NCBI GenBank assembly: GCA_036675275.1
Contig: JAKFFG010000007.1
Span: 1-64,000 of the forward strand
DNA: 64,000 bases
Source of the DNA: Pollutimonas sp036675275
Lineage (GTDB): Bacteria; Pseudomonadota; Gammaproteobacteria; Burkholderiales; Burkholderiaceae_B
Direction of reading: 5' to 3'
Shown: piece by piece, positions 16,705 through 25,466 of the stretch
Position numbering within the stretch: position 1 is the stretch's first letter
How the letters are laid out: each line of letters begins with the position of its first letter
Position numbers and translations under genes: made by a program
Notes under the pieces: model-generated
Databases searched by the model: none
The model's input: only the letters and a program-made list of their open reading frames with translations
What the model was told of the DNA's origin: nothing

Positions 16705-16792
16705 GGCAGCATGTGGCAAAGTTGAGGAAAAGCGTACTACTATTGGCGCGGAAGCCGGACAGTTTATACATAAAAATTTATGAGGAACCATC

Positions 16793-17089
16793 ATGCCATA
16801 TTTGATCGAAACCTTTGACAAGCCGCACACACAGGCCTTGCGGCTAGCCTTGCGCGATAAGCACCTGGATTATCTGGAAGACAATAAAAGCCTGCTGCTG
16901 GCTTGCGGGGCCAAGCTGGAAGACGACGGCACCGGCGGAACGGGCAGCGTCTATATCGTCGACCTTGAAACGCGTGCCGAGGCTGAAGACTTCGTCAACG
17001 CCGACCCTTTCGCGGTGGGTGGGCTGTTCGAACGCACCGTCATTACGCGTTGGCGCAAGGCCTATCTTGACGGCAAGTCGTATCTGTAG
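16793..17089 (+). CDS. YciI family protein
   Basis: This 98-residue protein matches the small YciI family (ferredoxin-like alpha/beta fold). It begins MPYLIETFDKP, has the conserved His and Asp in RDKHLDYL near residues 22-29, and ends with an FERTVITRW strand region. The function of most members is unknown; a few are dehydrochlorinases or accessory proteins. A GAGGAACC ribosome site precedes the ATG and a terminator follows at once, so it is a single-gene unit divergent from mnmE. Confidence 0.9.
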   Translation: MPYLIETFDKPHTQALRLALRDKHLDYLEDNKSLLLACGAKLEDDGTGGTGSVYIVDLETRAEAEDFVNADPFAVGGLFERTVITRWRKAYLDGKSYL

Positions 17090-17110
17090 CCTGTCCTGGC
17101 TTGTAGTGAC

Positions 17111-17141
17111 AAATGCACCGGTCAGTTGCCGGTGCATTTTT
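17111..17141 (+). terminator. Rho-independent terminator after the yciI-like gene
   Basis: An 11-bp stem AAATGCACCGG/CCGGTGCATTT with a 7-nt loop is followed by TT. The stem sequence recurs in the hairpin at 17928-17953, on the other side of the yetF-like gene. Confidence 0.82.
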
Positions 17142-17179
17142 CGAACAGGGCCTGTTTCTGACTTGATTGGATTTCACCA

Positions 17180-17872
17180 ATGAACGCGTTTGACTGGCAT
17201 CGAATTTTTTTGGACAAACTCCCGCTCGTTTTTCTCGCTGAAGTCGCTTTGCGGGTGCTTATCGCGTATGTGCTCGTGTTCTTGTTTCTAAAGACCGCGG
17301 GCCGCCGGGGCATCCGCCAGTTATCTGTGTTCGAACTGGTGGTTATTCTGACGCTCGGCTCGGCTGCCGGAGACGTCACGTTTTATGAGGATGTTCCTAT
17401 CGCTCCAGTGGCGATCGTCTTTGTGGTCTTGTTGCTGCTGTATCGAACGACTACCTATGTAATGGGCCGCAGCACACGTTTCGCTCAGTGGGTAGACGGC
17501 GCACCTGTAACACTGATACGCGACGGTAGTTATGAGATCGAAAGTCTTGCCAGGCTCAACATATCGGAAGATGAATTTTTCATGGAGTTGCGTCAACAAG
17601 GTGTCGAACATCTGGGACAGGTCAGATTGGGCATTCTGGAAATCGATGGCGATGTCAGTCTTTTCTTTTACGAAGACGACCATGTGCGGCCCGGATTATC
17701 GGTGATGCCGCCCGAACATCGCCAGGACCACTGCGAGGTACCCGATGATGGTCTTTACGCCTGCAACAACTGCGGGCACACCCAGTTTCTGAATGCGCTA
17801 CAGGAATCCGCGTGCTCGCGTTGCGACGAGGGTTCCTGGTCTATTGCATTGGCCAATCGGCGCGCACGTTAA
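17180..17872 (+). CDS. YetF/DUF421 membrane protein with C-terminal zinc ribbon
   Basis: This 230-residue protein has the DUF421 (YetF) layout: three N-terminal membrane segments (about residues 15-100) with AGRRGIRQLSVFELVVILTL, then a cytoplasmic domain with the family segment LIRDGSYEIESLARLNISEDEFFMELR. Beyond the usual domain is a tail with CNNCGH and CSRCDEG (about residues 195-222), a four-cysteine zinc-ribbon pattern. DUF421 proteins are of unknown function; in Bacillus, YetF/YrbG-like proteins have links to spore and stress phenotypes. The gene stands alone between two similar hairpins. Confidence 0.85.
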   Translation: MNAFDWHRIFLDKLPLVFLAEVALRVLIAYVLVFLFLKTAGRRGIRQLSVFELVVILTLGSAAGDVTFYEDVPIAPVAIVFVVLLLLYRTTTYVMGRSTRFAQWVDGAPVTLIRDGSYEIESLARLNISEDEFFMELRQQGVEHLGQVRLGILEIDGDVSLFFYEDDHVRPGLSVMPPEHRQDHCEVPDDGLYACNNCGHTQFLNALQESACSRCDEGSWSIALANRRAR

Positions 17873-17927
17873 CGCTCTTTCCTTATCCTCGTGCCTGGGC
17901 GCAGACGGCGATGTATCAGAACTCTGA

Positions 17928-17953
17928 AATGCACCGGCCATTGCCGGTGCATT
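17928..17953. terminator. Terminator-like hairpin between yetF-like gene and catalase
   Basis: An 11-bp perfect stem AATGCACCGGC/GCCGGTGCATT with a 4-nt loop lies between two convergent genes. It can serve both directions. Its arm nearly repeats that of 17111-17141. Confidence 0.7.
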
Positions 17954-17973
17954 AAGTCAGATCACTGTAAAAA

Positions 17974-19407
17974 TCACGCCAGTGCGCGGATGGCAGCGGC
18001 TACGCCGGCGCCGTAGGCGGGGTCGGCCTGGATGCAGTGGTAAATATGACGCTCTTGCAGGTCTTTGGAGGCACCCGAAATCGCGCGAGCGGTGTTGTCG
18101 AACAATGCCTGCTTCTGCTCATTGTTCATCAAGCGGAACAAGTTGCCCGGCTGCGAAAAATAGTCGGTATCCACGCGATGGTTCCAGTGATCGGCTGCAC
18201 CCTCAATGGACAATGGCGGTTCGCGATAGTCCGGCTGGTCCTGCCATTCACCCTGCGTATTGGGTTCATTGCCCGTGATGCGGCCGTGGTTGCCATCGAC
18301 TCGCATCGCGCCGTCGCGATGATAGCTGTGGAAAGGGCACTTGGGCGCATTGACCGGAATCTGGTGGTGATTGACACCTAAACGGTATCGCTGGGCGTCG
18401 CCATACGAGAACAGGCGTGCTTGCAGCATGCGGTCCGGTGAAAAGCTTATGCCGGGCACGACATTGGCCGGGGTGAATGCCGCTTGCTCTACTTCGGCAA
18501 AGAAGTTTTCCGGATTGCGATTCAACTCCAGGGTGCCCACCTCGATCAGCGGGTAGTCGCCGTGCGGCCATACCTTGGTCAGATCGAATGGATTCAAGTG
18601 GTAGGTTCCAGCATCTTTTTCCGGCATGATCTGCACGTACATGGTCCAGCGTGGGAAATCGTTCTTCTCGATGGCGTCGAACAGATCGCGTTGTGAGCTC
18701 TCACGGTCGCCGCCCACCACCTGGGCGGCCTCGGCGTCGGTGAAGTTCTTGATGCCTTGCTGGGTCTTGAAGGTGAACTTTACCCAATAGCGTTCGTTAT
18801 TGGCATTGATGAAGCTGAAGGTATGGCTGCCGAACAAGTGCATGTTGCGAAAGCCCACGGGAATGCCGCGGTCGCTCATGACGATGGTCACCTGGTGCAG
18901 TGCTTCGGGAAGGCCAGTCCAGAATTCCCAGTTGTTCTGTGCGCTGCGCATGCCGGTGCGCGGATCGCGTTTAACTGCGTGGTTCAAGTCTGGAAACTTG
19001 AGTGGATCGCGGAAAAAGAACACCGGCGTGTTGTTGCCCACCAGGTCCCAGTTGCCTTCCTCGGTATAGAACTTCATGGCTACGCCGCGGATGTCGCGCT
19101 CTGCGTCGGCGGCGCCACGTTCACCGGCCACGGTGGAGAAGCGCATGAAGACGTCGGTTTTCTTACCTATCTGTGAAAAGATCTTGGCCCGCGTGAACTG
19201 GCTTATATCGTGGGTGACGGTAAAAGTACCGTACGCGCCGGCGCCTTTGGCGTGCATGCGGCGTTCCGGAATGACTTCGCGATCGAAGTGAGCCAGTTTT
19301 TCGAGCAGCCAGACATCTTGCAGTAAGGCTGGACCGCGGGGGCCCGCAGTCTGGATATTCTGATTGTCGACGACTGGTGCGCCGGCGGCGGTGGTGAGCT
19401 TTGCCAT
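17974..19407 (-). CDS. katA: Monofunctional heme catalase
   Basis: This is a small-subunit (clade 3-type) catalase, 477 residues, converting H2O2 to water and oxygen. The catalytic His lies in REVIPERRMHAKGAGAYGTF near residues 41-60, the Asn in DLVGNNTPVFF near 125, and the heme-ligand Tyr in RLFSYGDAQRYRLG near 330-345. NADPH-region residues are also present. AAAGGAAAAG precedes the ATG. It stands alone, with no oxyR neighbour. Symbol is by family; KatA versus KatB naming is arbitrary. Confidence 0.95.
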   Translation of the reverse strand: MAKLTTAAGAPVVDNQNIQTAGPRGPALLQDVWLLEKLAHFDREVIPERRMHAKGAGAYGTFTVTHDISQFTRAKIFSQIGKKTDVFMRFSTVAGERGAADAERDIRGVAMKFYTEEGNWDLVGNNTPVFFFRDPLKFPDLNHAVKRDPRTGMRSAQNNWEFWTGLPEALHQVTIVMSDRGIPVGFRNMHLFGSHTFSFINANNERYWVKFTFKTQQGIKNFTDAEAAQVVGGDRESSQRDLFDAIEKNDFPRWTMYVQIMPEKDAGTYHLNPFDLTKVWPHGDYPLIEVGTLELNRNPENFFAEVEQAAFTPANVVPGISFSPDRMLQARLFSYGDAQRYRLGVNHHQIPVNAPKCPFHSYHRDGAMRVDGNHGRITGNEPNTQGEWQDQPDYREPPLSIEGAADHWNHRVDTDYFSQPGNLFRLMNNEQKQALFDNTARAISGASKDLQERHIYHCIQADPAYGAGVAAAIRALA

Positions 19408-19617
19408 TCTTTTCCTTTAGCGATGCATGTGTAACCGATACAGAGGTCGATAAGAACACAGGTGCAAATGTGTTCGTTTGACGAATGTTGTATGGAAGAC
19501 AGTTTAGAAGCGTGTCGCTGAAAGGTAAATTTGATTAATTATTAAATAATAATAGTCAATAGCTATAACAGATGTTAGCGGTGTGTTTAACAGCCACCAT
19601 GCGGGCGCTTGCTCCGG

Positions 19618-20412
19618 CTAGAACTTGCCTGTCAGGCCACCATCCACAACCAGCTCAGTTCCGGTTATATAGGAAGCTTCTTCGGAAGCGAGGAAGGCCA
19701 CGGCATTCGCCACTTCCCATGCCGTCCCCATGCGCTGCATGGGCACTTGCTGGTTTCGCTTGCTGCGCACCTCGTCTGGATTACTGTCTGTGGAAAATGC
19801 CTTGGAAACGTTCTTCTGCACGCGTGGAGTATCGATAAGGCCGGGAATAACGGTATTGGCGCGTATGCCCTGGCCCGCATATTCTTGCGCAATCATTCGA
19901 GTGAATTGAATGAGCGCCGCCTTGGTTACGCTGTAAGCCAGATGCGGGTAGCCGAGATAGCGTATCCCGGCAACGGAGGAGATCGTCACAATTGCTCCGC
20001 CACCGCGCTGCAGCATGCTGGGAATGATCAGTTTTGACGCCACGAGCAGGCTTTGGACATTCACCTGGTAAATGCGGTCCATGTCTGCAGACTGGGTTTC
20101 GGCGATACCGCCAATCTTGCCTATACCAGCGTTGGCAATATAGACGTCGATGCCTCCAAATTCGCTGATTGCATTGGCCACGGCTTGGCCGATGGATCGT
20201 TCGTCGGCAACGTCGGCCTGTACTGCAAGCGCTTTGCCTCCGGCTTTCCGAATTTCCTCAGCCGATTCCGCGGCCGCTTCAATATCCTTATCCACTGCTA
20301 CGATACTTGCGCCTTGCCGGGCGAGCGTGACGCAAGTGGCCTTGCCTATGCTCCAGCCAGGCGCACTGCTGCCGGCTCCAGCCATGAACACTACTTTGTT
20401 GGCGAATTTCAT
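19618..20412 (-). CDS. SDR family oxidoreductase
   Basis: This is a classical short-chain dehydrogenase/reductase of 264 residues. The cofactor loop is the unusual AGAGSSAPGWSIGK near residues 10-23 in place of TGxxxGxG. NAG follows near residue 90. The catalytic Ser and the Tyr-Lys pair lie in ISSVAGIRYLG and YSVTKAAL. An Asp after the second strand (VDKD) favours NAD. The ATG at 20412 has a GGAG ribosome site; a longer upstream frame has none. It is the last gene of the operon from 24534 and lies 16 bp after another SDR. Substrate unknown, probably a hydroxyacyl intermediate of the pathway. Confidence 0.88.
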   Translation of the reverse strand: MKFANKVVFMAGAGSSAPGWSIGKATCVTLARQGASIVAVDKDIEAAAESAEEIRKAGGKALAVQADVADERSIGQAVANAISEFGGIDVYIANAGIGKIGGIAETQSADMDRIYQVNVQSLLVASKLIIPSMLQRGGGAIVTISSVAGIRYLGYPHLAYSVTKAALIQFTRMIAQEYAGQGIRANTVIPGLIDTPRVQKNVSKAFSTDSNPDEVRSKRNQQVPMQRMGTAWEVANAVAFLASEEASYITGTELVVDGGLTGKF

Positions 20413-20428
20413 CGATATTTCTCCGGAC

Positions 20429-21154
20429 TTATGCCGCATTCCCAAGACCGACGGTCATGCCGCCGCAAACATAAAGCACCTGGCCCGTGATGAAGCCCGC
20501 ACGATCATCGAGGAAAAAGAACGCCGCATGGGCGACTTCGCCGGGCAGCCCTAATCGCTTGACTGGGATTGCTTCCAGAATTTGCTGTGTCTGAGGCGCG
20601 TCAGGAGGGTTCACGGCAGTAAAGAGCTCGGTCGCAATAGGACCGGGACCAATTGCATTCACGGTGATTCCGCTGCCGGCGAATTCCAGTGCCCAGGTCC
20701 GTGTCATGCCCAATAACCCGGCCTTCGACGCGGCATAGGCGGTCCGCTTTTCCTTGCCCAAGGCCGCTCGGCTGCTGATATTGACTATTCGACCAAAATT
20801 TCTTGCGCGCATGGCAGGCAGGAACTGCTGGGTTATCAGGATAGGAGCCTCGATATTAAGCTTGGCCACTTCCCGTACGTCGCTGATCGACGTGCTTTCC
20901 AATAATGCGGGCTTGACCATTCCGGCATTATTGACGATACGCAATATCTCGTACTCTTGGGACAGGCGGTCGAGCGCATTTGCAAGGGCGCCGGCATCGA
21001 GCAGATCGACTGAGAAATGGCGTTCATTCGGCGATAGATGGTGGGGCGCCCGTCTGTCGAGGTTCAGTGTGTGAAAGCCTTCGGCCGACAATCGCTCGAT
21101 AATAGCTTTGCCGATGCCGCTGGAGCCGCCGGTGACCAAAACAAATTCTGGCAT
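20429..21154 (-). CDS. SDR family oxidoreductase (FabG-like)
   Basis: This is a classical SDR of 241 residues from the ATG at 21154. TGGSSGIGK lies at residues 8-16, NNAG near 79, the catalytic Ser in NISSRAALG, and the Tyr-x-x-x-Lys in YAASKAGLL. A TTG at 21187 overlapping the preceding stop could add 11 residues, but the family start fits the ATG. It sits between the citryl-CoA lyase-like gene and another SDR, suggesting oxidation or reduction of a hydroxy or keto acyl intermediate. The two SDRs are not close copies of each other. Confidence 0.88.
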   Translation of the reverse strand: MPEFVLVTGGSSGIGKAIIERLSAEGFHTLNLDRRAPHHLSPNERHFSVDLLDAGALANALDRLSQEYEILRIVNNAGMVKPALLESTSISDVREVAKLNIEAPILITQQFLPAMRARNFGRIVNISSRAALGKEKRTAYAASKAGLLGMTRTWALEFAGSGITVNAIGPGPIATELFTAVNPPDAPQTQQILEAIPVKRLGLPGEVAHAAFFFLDDRAGFITGQVLYVCGGMTVGLGNAA

Positions 21155-21183
21155 GCTAGTTTCTCGTAAGTTCGTTTGATCGA

Positions 21184-21963
21184 TCAAAGCGTTTCTTGGC
21201 GCGTGCTTTTGCTGGCGTAGGGTATCGCCTCGTCGATTGTTTCCCAGATAAAACGGCCGGACGGTATGCGCTGTTCCTCGGCGATATGCGACACCAGTCC
21301 GGCGGCGCGGGAAATGACGGCAAAGCCGCGCATCAGCTCCGTCGGTATCCCGATTTCACCTAAAAGGGCGGCGACAGCACCGGTGGCATTGATCGTGATG
21401 TGTTTGCCGTACACCTCGTCGACGGCCTTGCCGAGCATCAGCAAGGCATTGACATGCTTTTGCGACAACTCGGTTTCTTTTTGGGCCAGTTCAATAAGTT
21501 TGATTGAACGTGGGTCGTCGGGTTTGTGCAAGTGGTGTCCGAAGCCCGGCAGATGCTGCTTGTTCGACCTGTGTTGCTGCGCGATTTCCATCGCGGTTTG
21601 TTCGGGATTATCGGATTCCAACACCTTGCTCAATAGCTGCGAACAGTTTTCCATGGTGCCGACAAACTGGCTGCCTACGGCCAGTATCCCTGCGGAAACA
21701 GCGCCCTGCAGGTTTTCGGGCGCGCTCATGTAGATCAGCCGGGTTGCGATCGCACTGGGAGTCAGACCATGTTCCATCAAGGTAATCAGTACTGCATCTG
21801 TGATTCGAAGATCAACCGCGCGGGGCGTGCGACCCATGATCTGGGTGAACATGACGTCCGTAAACGTCCGCTCGCCAATCAGATCATTCACGAGATCTTT
21901 ATCGCGGTAATTCATGCCGGTCAGACTGTGCGCGCATAGTTCAGTGGTCGGGGTATGTTTCAT
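21184..21963 (-). CDS. Citryl-CoA lyase-like protein (short citrate synthase family)
   Basis: This is a 259-residue member of the citrate synthase superfamily, much shorter than citrate synthase (about 430) and similar to citryl-CoA lyase and the C-terminal domain of ATP-citrate lyase. The active-site segment GFGHHLHKPDDPR (about residue 145) and a late FVISR-like helix (GFAVISRAAGLVSHIAEE) with the conserved Arg are visible. It is expected to cleave a citryl-CoA-type thioester into acetyl-CoA and an oxo acid. A GGAG site precedes the ATG at 21963. Upstream is an acyl-CoA synthetase that could supply the thioester, so the pair may replace ATP-citrate lyase or act on a homologue of citrate. 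Confidence 0.8.
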   Translation of the reverse strand: MKHTPTTELCAHSLTGMNYRDKDLVNDLIGERTFTDVMFTQIMGRTPRAVDLRITDAVLITLMEHGLTPSAIATRLIYMSAPENLQGAVSAGILAVGSQFVGTMENCSQLLSKVLESDNPEQTAMEIAQQHRSNKQHLPGFGHHLHKPDDPRSIKLIELAQKETELSQKHVNALLMLGKAVDEVYGKHITINATGAVAALLGEIGIPTELMRGFAVISRAAGLVSHIAEEQRIPSGRFIWETIDEAIPYASKSTRQETL

Positions 21964-21993
21964 CGGGTCTCCGTGCATAGTTTTGGATGGCAC

Positions 21994-23487
21994 TCAGGTG
22001 CCGGATTCGGGATTTAAAACTTTATCTTTTATCGTTGTTTTCAGAACTTTGCCTACGGACGAGCGTGGCAGGCTGTCGTAGAAAATGACGTTCTTCGGGG
22101 TAAGCACCGGGCCCAGTCGTTCCCGGACGAATGCCTTGATCTCGTCCGGCGTTGTGGCGGCGCCGGGTCTGAGTTCAACCGCGGCATTGACGGTTTCCCC
22201 CCATTTATCGTCGGGTATTCCAAACACCGCAGCTTCATGTACCGCGTCGTGCAAAGACAGTGTGTTTTCCACATCGACCGGGTAGACATTAAAGCCGCCC
22301 GTTATGATCACATCGCGCAGGCGCTCCTTCAGAAACAGAAAGCCTTGTTCATCCAGGTAACCGACGTCGCCGGTATGCAGCCAGCCATTCTTTATGGTTT
22401 CATCAGTCTTGTCCGGCAGTTTCCAATAGCCAGTCATCACCAGATCGCCTTTGATGGCAACCTCGCCCAGCTGCCCGGGCGGAAGGTCATTGCCGTCCGG
22501 CGACAGGATGGCAATTTCGGATAACCACGTCACGCGGCCCACCGAGGCGCGATATGCCGGATCTGCCAATTCACCGGGGGCGAGCAAGGTGGCGATTTGA
22601 GGTGCTTCTGTCTGGCCGTAAGTGGTAGCCACAACCGGGCCGAAGAACGATTGCGCGTGACTGATCTTTTCCGTGGGCATGGGGGCGCCGCCGTAGATCA
22701 TCAGACGTAGCGCGGGGAAGTCGGCCGCGCTTAGTCCGGGGGCTGCCATGAGCTTGTAGATCAGTGTCGGCGGCATGAACGTCATGGTACCGCCTTGCTG
22801 CTTGAACGCGCGGACAATATCTTCGGCGGAATTCGAAGCGCATAGAAGCAAACAGCCGCCTTGCGCCAGTAAGGGCATGACATAGGTGCCGGTTCCGTGG
22901 CTGATCGGCGCGCAGACCACGAACTTGTCATCGTGGCTGATCTTCCAGCCAACTATTTGATTGATGATCCCCGCGACCCAGGCGCGATACGGTTGCATGA
23001 CCCCTTTTGGAATGCCGGTCGTGCCGCCAGTAAATTTGATCGCCTGGGTTGCATCGCGCGATAAATCGTGGCGTTGTGGTGTCGCGGCCCGATGCTTATC
23101 GATCAGTGCGGGGAATTGTGAAAACGAGAGCTTGGAGCTTGCGCCACTTTTGATCAACTCGTCGCCGACGCTGTCGACCATGATGACGCTAGGTTCCGTT
23201 GTTTCCAGGATGCGCTCGATTTCAGACGACGTGCTGCGATAGTTCAGTGGGACCCAGACTTTTCCCGCCGCCAGGATCGCGAGCATGCCCACAATGTAGT
23301 TTGGCGAGTTGGCTGCGCACAGGGCTACCCGCGATCCTGGGGAAGGATCGCGGGACTGCAACGCTACGGCCAGAGCCCTTACCGCCGTTGCCAGTTCGCT
23401 ATAAGTAATGCGCCCCTCAGGGCCTTCGATTGCGGTACGGGTGGCATGCAGTTGGGCTGCACGATAAAAAAAATCAATGGGAAGCAT
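21994..23487 (-). CDS. AMP-dependent acyl-CoA synthetase
   Basis: This is a 497-residue adenylate-forming ligase (ANL superfamily) that activates a carboxylic acid with ATP and CoA. The P-loop IKFTGGTTGIPKGVM is near residue 168, the A5 motif TTYGQTEAP near 290, A7 WLHTGDVGYLDEQGFLFL near 370, A8 RLRDVIITGGFNVYP near 393, and the catalytic C-terminal Lys in SVGKVLKT near 485. It lies between a Bug-type receptor and a citryl-CoA lyase-like protein in the same operon, implying a di- or tricarboxylic or aromatic acid substrate. The exact acid is not readable from sequence. Confidence 0.9.
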   Translation of the reverse strand: MLPIDFFYRAAQLHATRTAIEGPEGRITYSELATAVRALAVALQSRDPSPGSRVALCAANSPNYIVGMLAILAAGKVWVPLNYRSTSSEIERILETTEPSVIMVDSVGDELIKSGASSKLSFSQFPALIDKHRAATPQRHDLSRDATQAIKFTGGTTGIPKGVMQPYRAWVAGIINQIVGWKISHDDKFVVCAPISHGTGTYVMPLLAQGGCLLLCASNSAEDIVRAFKQQGGTMTFMPPTLIYKLMAAPGLSAADFPALRLMIYGGAPMPTEKISHAQSFFGPVVATTYGQTEAPQIATLLAPGELADPAYRASVGRVTWLSEIAILSPDGNDLPPGQLGEVAIKGDLVMTGYWKLPDKTDETIKNGWLHTGDVGYLDEQGFLFLKERLRDVIITGGFNVYPVDVENTLSLHDAVHEAAVFGIPDDKWGETVNAAVELRPGAATTPDEIKAFVRERLGPVLTPKNVIFYDSLPRSSVGKVLKTTIKDKVLNPESGT

Positions 23488-23532
23488 AATGGCGGGGTGC
23501 CTTCTACAGATAGCGGGGTTCCGGGTGTTCGA

Positions 23533-24534
23533 TCAGTTGGCCTTGATATTGGCCTTTTCAACCACCAGCGCCCATTTGTCAATTTCGGATTGGGTGTATT
23601 GTTCGAAGCTTTCGGGCGAATTCGGCTGCTCGGGCGCCGTAAAGCCGTTTGCTTCATAGGCTTTCACGACTTCGGGTTTCTTCAAGGCATTGTTCAATGC
23701 CTGGTTCAATTTCTTGATGACGGGAGCAGGCGTGCCCGCCGGCGCATTAAGGCCGAACCACGACTGGACTAGAAAGTCTTTGACTCCTTTTTCACTAAAG
23801 GTCGGCGTTTGCGGCAAGGCGTCGACGCGTTTACCGGTAGTGGTCGCAATCGGGCGCAGGGTGCCTGCCTTGATATGTGCCAATGATGAAGGCAGGTTGT
23901 CGAACATGGAATCGACTTGTCCGCCTAACAAGTCCGCAACGGCAGGCCCACTGCCGCGATAGGGAACGTGCAGAATGTTGGTGCCGGTCTGAATCTTGAA
24001 CAACTCGCAAGACATGTGAATCGATGATCCTATGCCGGAGGATGCGCAGGTCAGATCGCCTGGATTCTTCTTCGCATAATCGATGTACTCGTCTACGGTC
24101 TTGAAGGGCCGCTTGGGGTTCACAACCAGAACGTTCGAAATCGAAGCCATCATGCCGATGGGCTCGAAATCTTTCAGAAAGTCATAACGGAGGTCTTTAT
24201 ACAAGGCCCTGTTAATGGTGTTCGCGATAGTCCCCACATAGATGGTGTAGCCATCGTTCTTGGCGCGGGCAACGTATTCCGCCCCGATATTGCTGTTGGC
24301 TCCGGCCCGGTTCTCAACGATCACTGTTTGGTCGAGTTCTTCCGATATTGTTTTCGCGATGAGGCGCGCGAGTATGTCGGTCGCGCCACCCGCTGCGTAG
24401 CCGACCACCATGCTGATGGGGCGTGTGGGATAGTTGGTTTCGGCGGAGACTGCCGCACTGTTGAGCACCAGTGCAGGAAGAGCGGCTCCGAAAATGCCTA
24501 TGTTGAGGAACAGCTTGTTAAGGTTGAATGTCAT
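23533..24534 (-). CDS. Bug family (TctC-type) periplasmic solute-binding protein
   Basis: This is a 333-residue tripartite-tricarboxylate-transporter receptor of the Bug family, abundant in Bordetella and relatives. The signal peptide ends near AVSAE. The family opening YPTRPISMVVGYAAGGATDILAR (about residues 35-57) forms the ligand-carboxylate loop, and HVPYRGSGPAVADLLGGQVD is the conserved middle segment. It heads the acyl-CoA synthetase/lyase/SDR operon and is divergent from an IclR regulator, so it probably captures the operon's substrate. No TctA or TctB membrane subunit is nearby. Confidence 0.92.
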   Translation of the reverse strand: MTFNLNKLFLNIGIFGAALPALVLNSAAVSAETNYPTRPISMVVGYAAGGATDILARLIAKTISEELDQTVIVENRAGANSNIGAEYVARAKNDGYTIYVGTIANTINRALYKDLRYDFLKDFEPIGMMASISNVLVVNPKRPFKTVDEYIDYAKKNPGDLTCASSGIGSSIHMSCELFKIQTGTNILHVPYRGSGPAVADLLGGQVDSMFDNLPSSLAHIKAGTLRPIATTTGKRVDALPQTPTFSEKGVKDFLVQSWFGLNAPAGTPAPVIKKLNQALNNALKKPEVVKAYEANGFTAPEQPNSPESFEQYTQSEIDKWALVVEKANIKAN

Positions 24535-24660
24535 GTTGTCTCCATGTGTCTATAATTTGAACATCAGGAATGGCTTCAACGGATGCTATACGCGGATATG
24601 TAAAGCAACAAACAATGTTGTTCACAATCTGGACAAATTACTCGGACCACAGGCTGCATA

Positions 24661-25398
24661 ATGGAAGAATCAGGGCCAAAGACCTTCAGACGCGGACTCC
24701 AGATCATGGAGGCGCTGAGGACAGCCGGGGATGACGGTTTGAGAATCACCGATATTGCGGCAATTACCGGAATCCAGCGCACGACGATATATCGCTTCCT
24801 TGATGTCCTGCTCGCTCAGGAGTATGTGAAGCCGGTGAATGATGACCGTACCTTTATCTTCAACCATGCCCGCTTTGCAGGCGGGGAGGTGCTCTCATGC
24901 AGTATCGACCGGCTTAAGCCCGTGCTGGCCCGTATCAGTGCACAGACCGGCGACTCGTCGTTTCTGGTGCGTCGCGAGGGTGGTGATTCGCTGTGCGTGC
25001 ACAGAGAAGTGGGTTCCTATCCGCTTCAGGTATTGTCGGTCACGATAGGGCATCGACAGCCATTGGGAGTTGGCGCGGCAGGACTCGCGTTGTTGGCCAA
25101 TTTGCCCAAAGATGATATTCGGCAAATCCTCGACTCCAACAGAAATAGCCTCGCGAAGTTTGGCGGGATGACTTGCGAGCAAATGGAGAAGCTGATCCAG
25201 TCGACGCTGGAACGCGGCTGGTCGGCAGTGGGAAATGCCGCAGTACCCGGAGTGCTGGGAGTGGGGATACCGATATTGCATCGATCGGGTCACCCGATCT
25301 TCGCAATCAGTGTGTCCAGCGTGATGAACCGTATGCCTCTGAAACGTCAACGCTTCATCGTCGAGCTGATCAAGAAGGAACTCGCGCTGGTAGTCTGA
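24661..25398 (+). CDS. IclR family transcriptional regulator
   Basis: This is a 245-residue regulator with an N-terminal winged helix-turn-helix (LRITDIAAITGIQRTTIYRFLDVL, about residues 25-48) and the C-terminal IclR effector domain (HREVGSYPLQVLS, GAAGLALLA). It is divergent from the Bug-ligase-lyase-SDR operon across a 126-bp gap that must carry both promoters, so it very likely controls that operon in response to its substrate. No strong ribosome site is seen before the ATG. Confidence 0.92.
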   Translation: MEESGPKTFRRGLQIMEALRTAGDDGLRITDIAAITGIQRTTIYRFLDVLLAQEYVKPVNDDRTFIFNHARFAGGEVLSCSIDRLKPVLARISAQTGDSSFLVRREGGDSLCVHREVGSYPLQVLSVTIGHRQPLGVGAAGLALLANLPKDDIRQILDSNRNSLAKFGGMTCEQMEKLIQSTLERGWSAVGNAAVPGVLGVGIPILHRSGHPIFAISVSSVMNRMPLKRQRFIVELIKKELALVV

Positions 25399-25421
25399 AA
25401 ACTGAAAAGAACGTCCATGAC

Positions 25422-25445
25422 AAAGGGCGCCTTGCGGCGCCCTTT
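25422..25445. terminator. Terminator between IclR gene and yidC (convergent)
   Basis: A 10-bp perfect stem AAAGGGCGCC/GGCGCCCTTT with loop TTGC lies between the two converging genes. The flanking A and T runs in the stem allow action in either direction. Confidence 0.8.
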
Positions 25446-25466
25446 GCATCAGGTCAACGGAAACGC

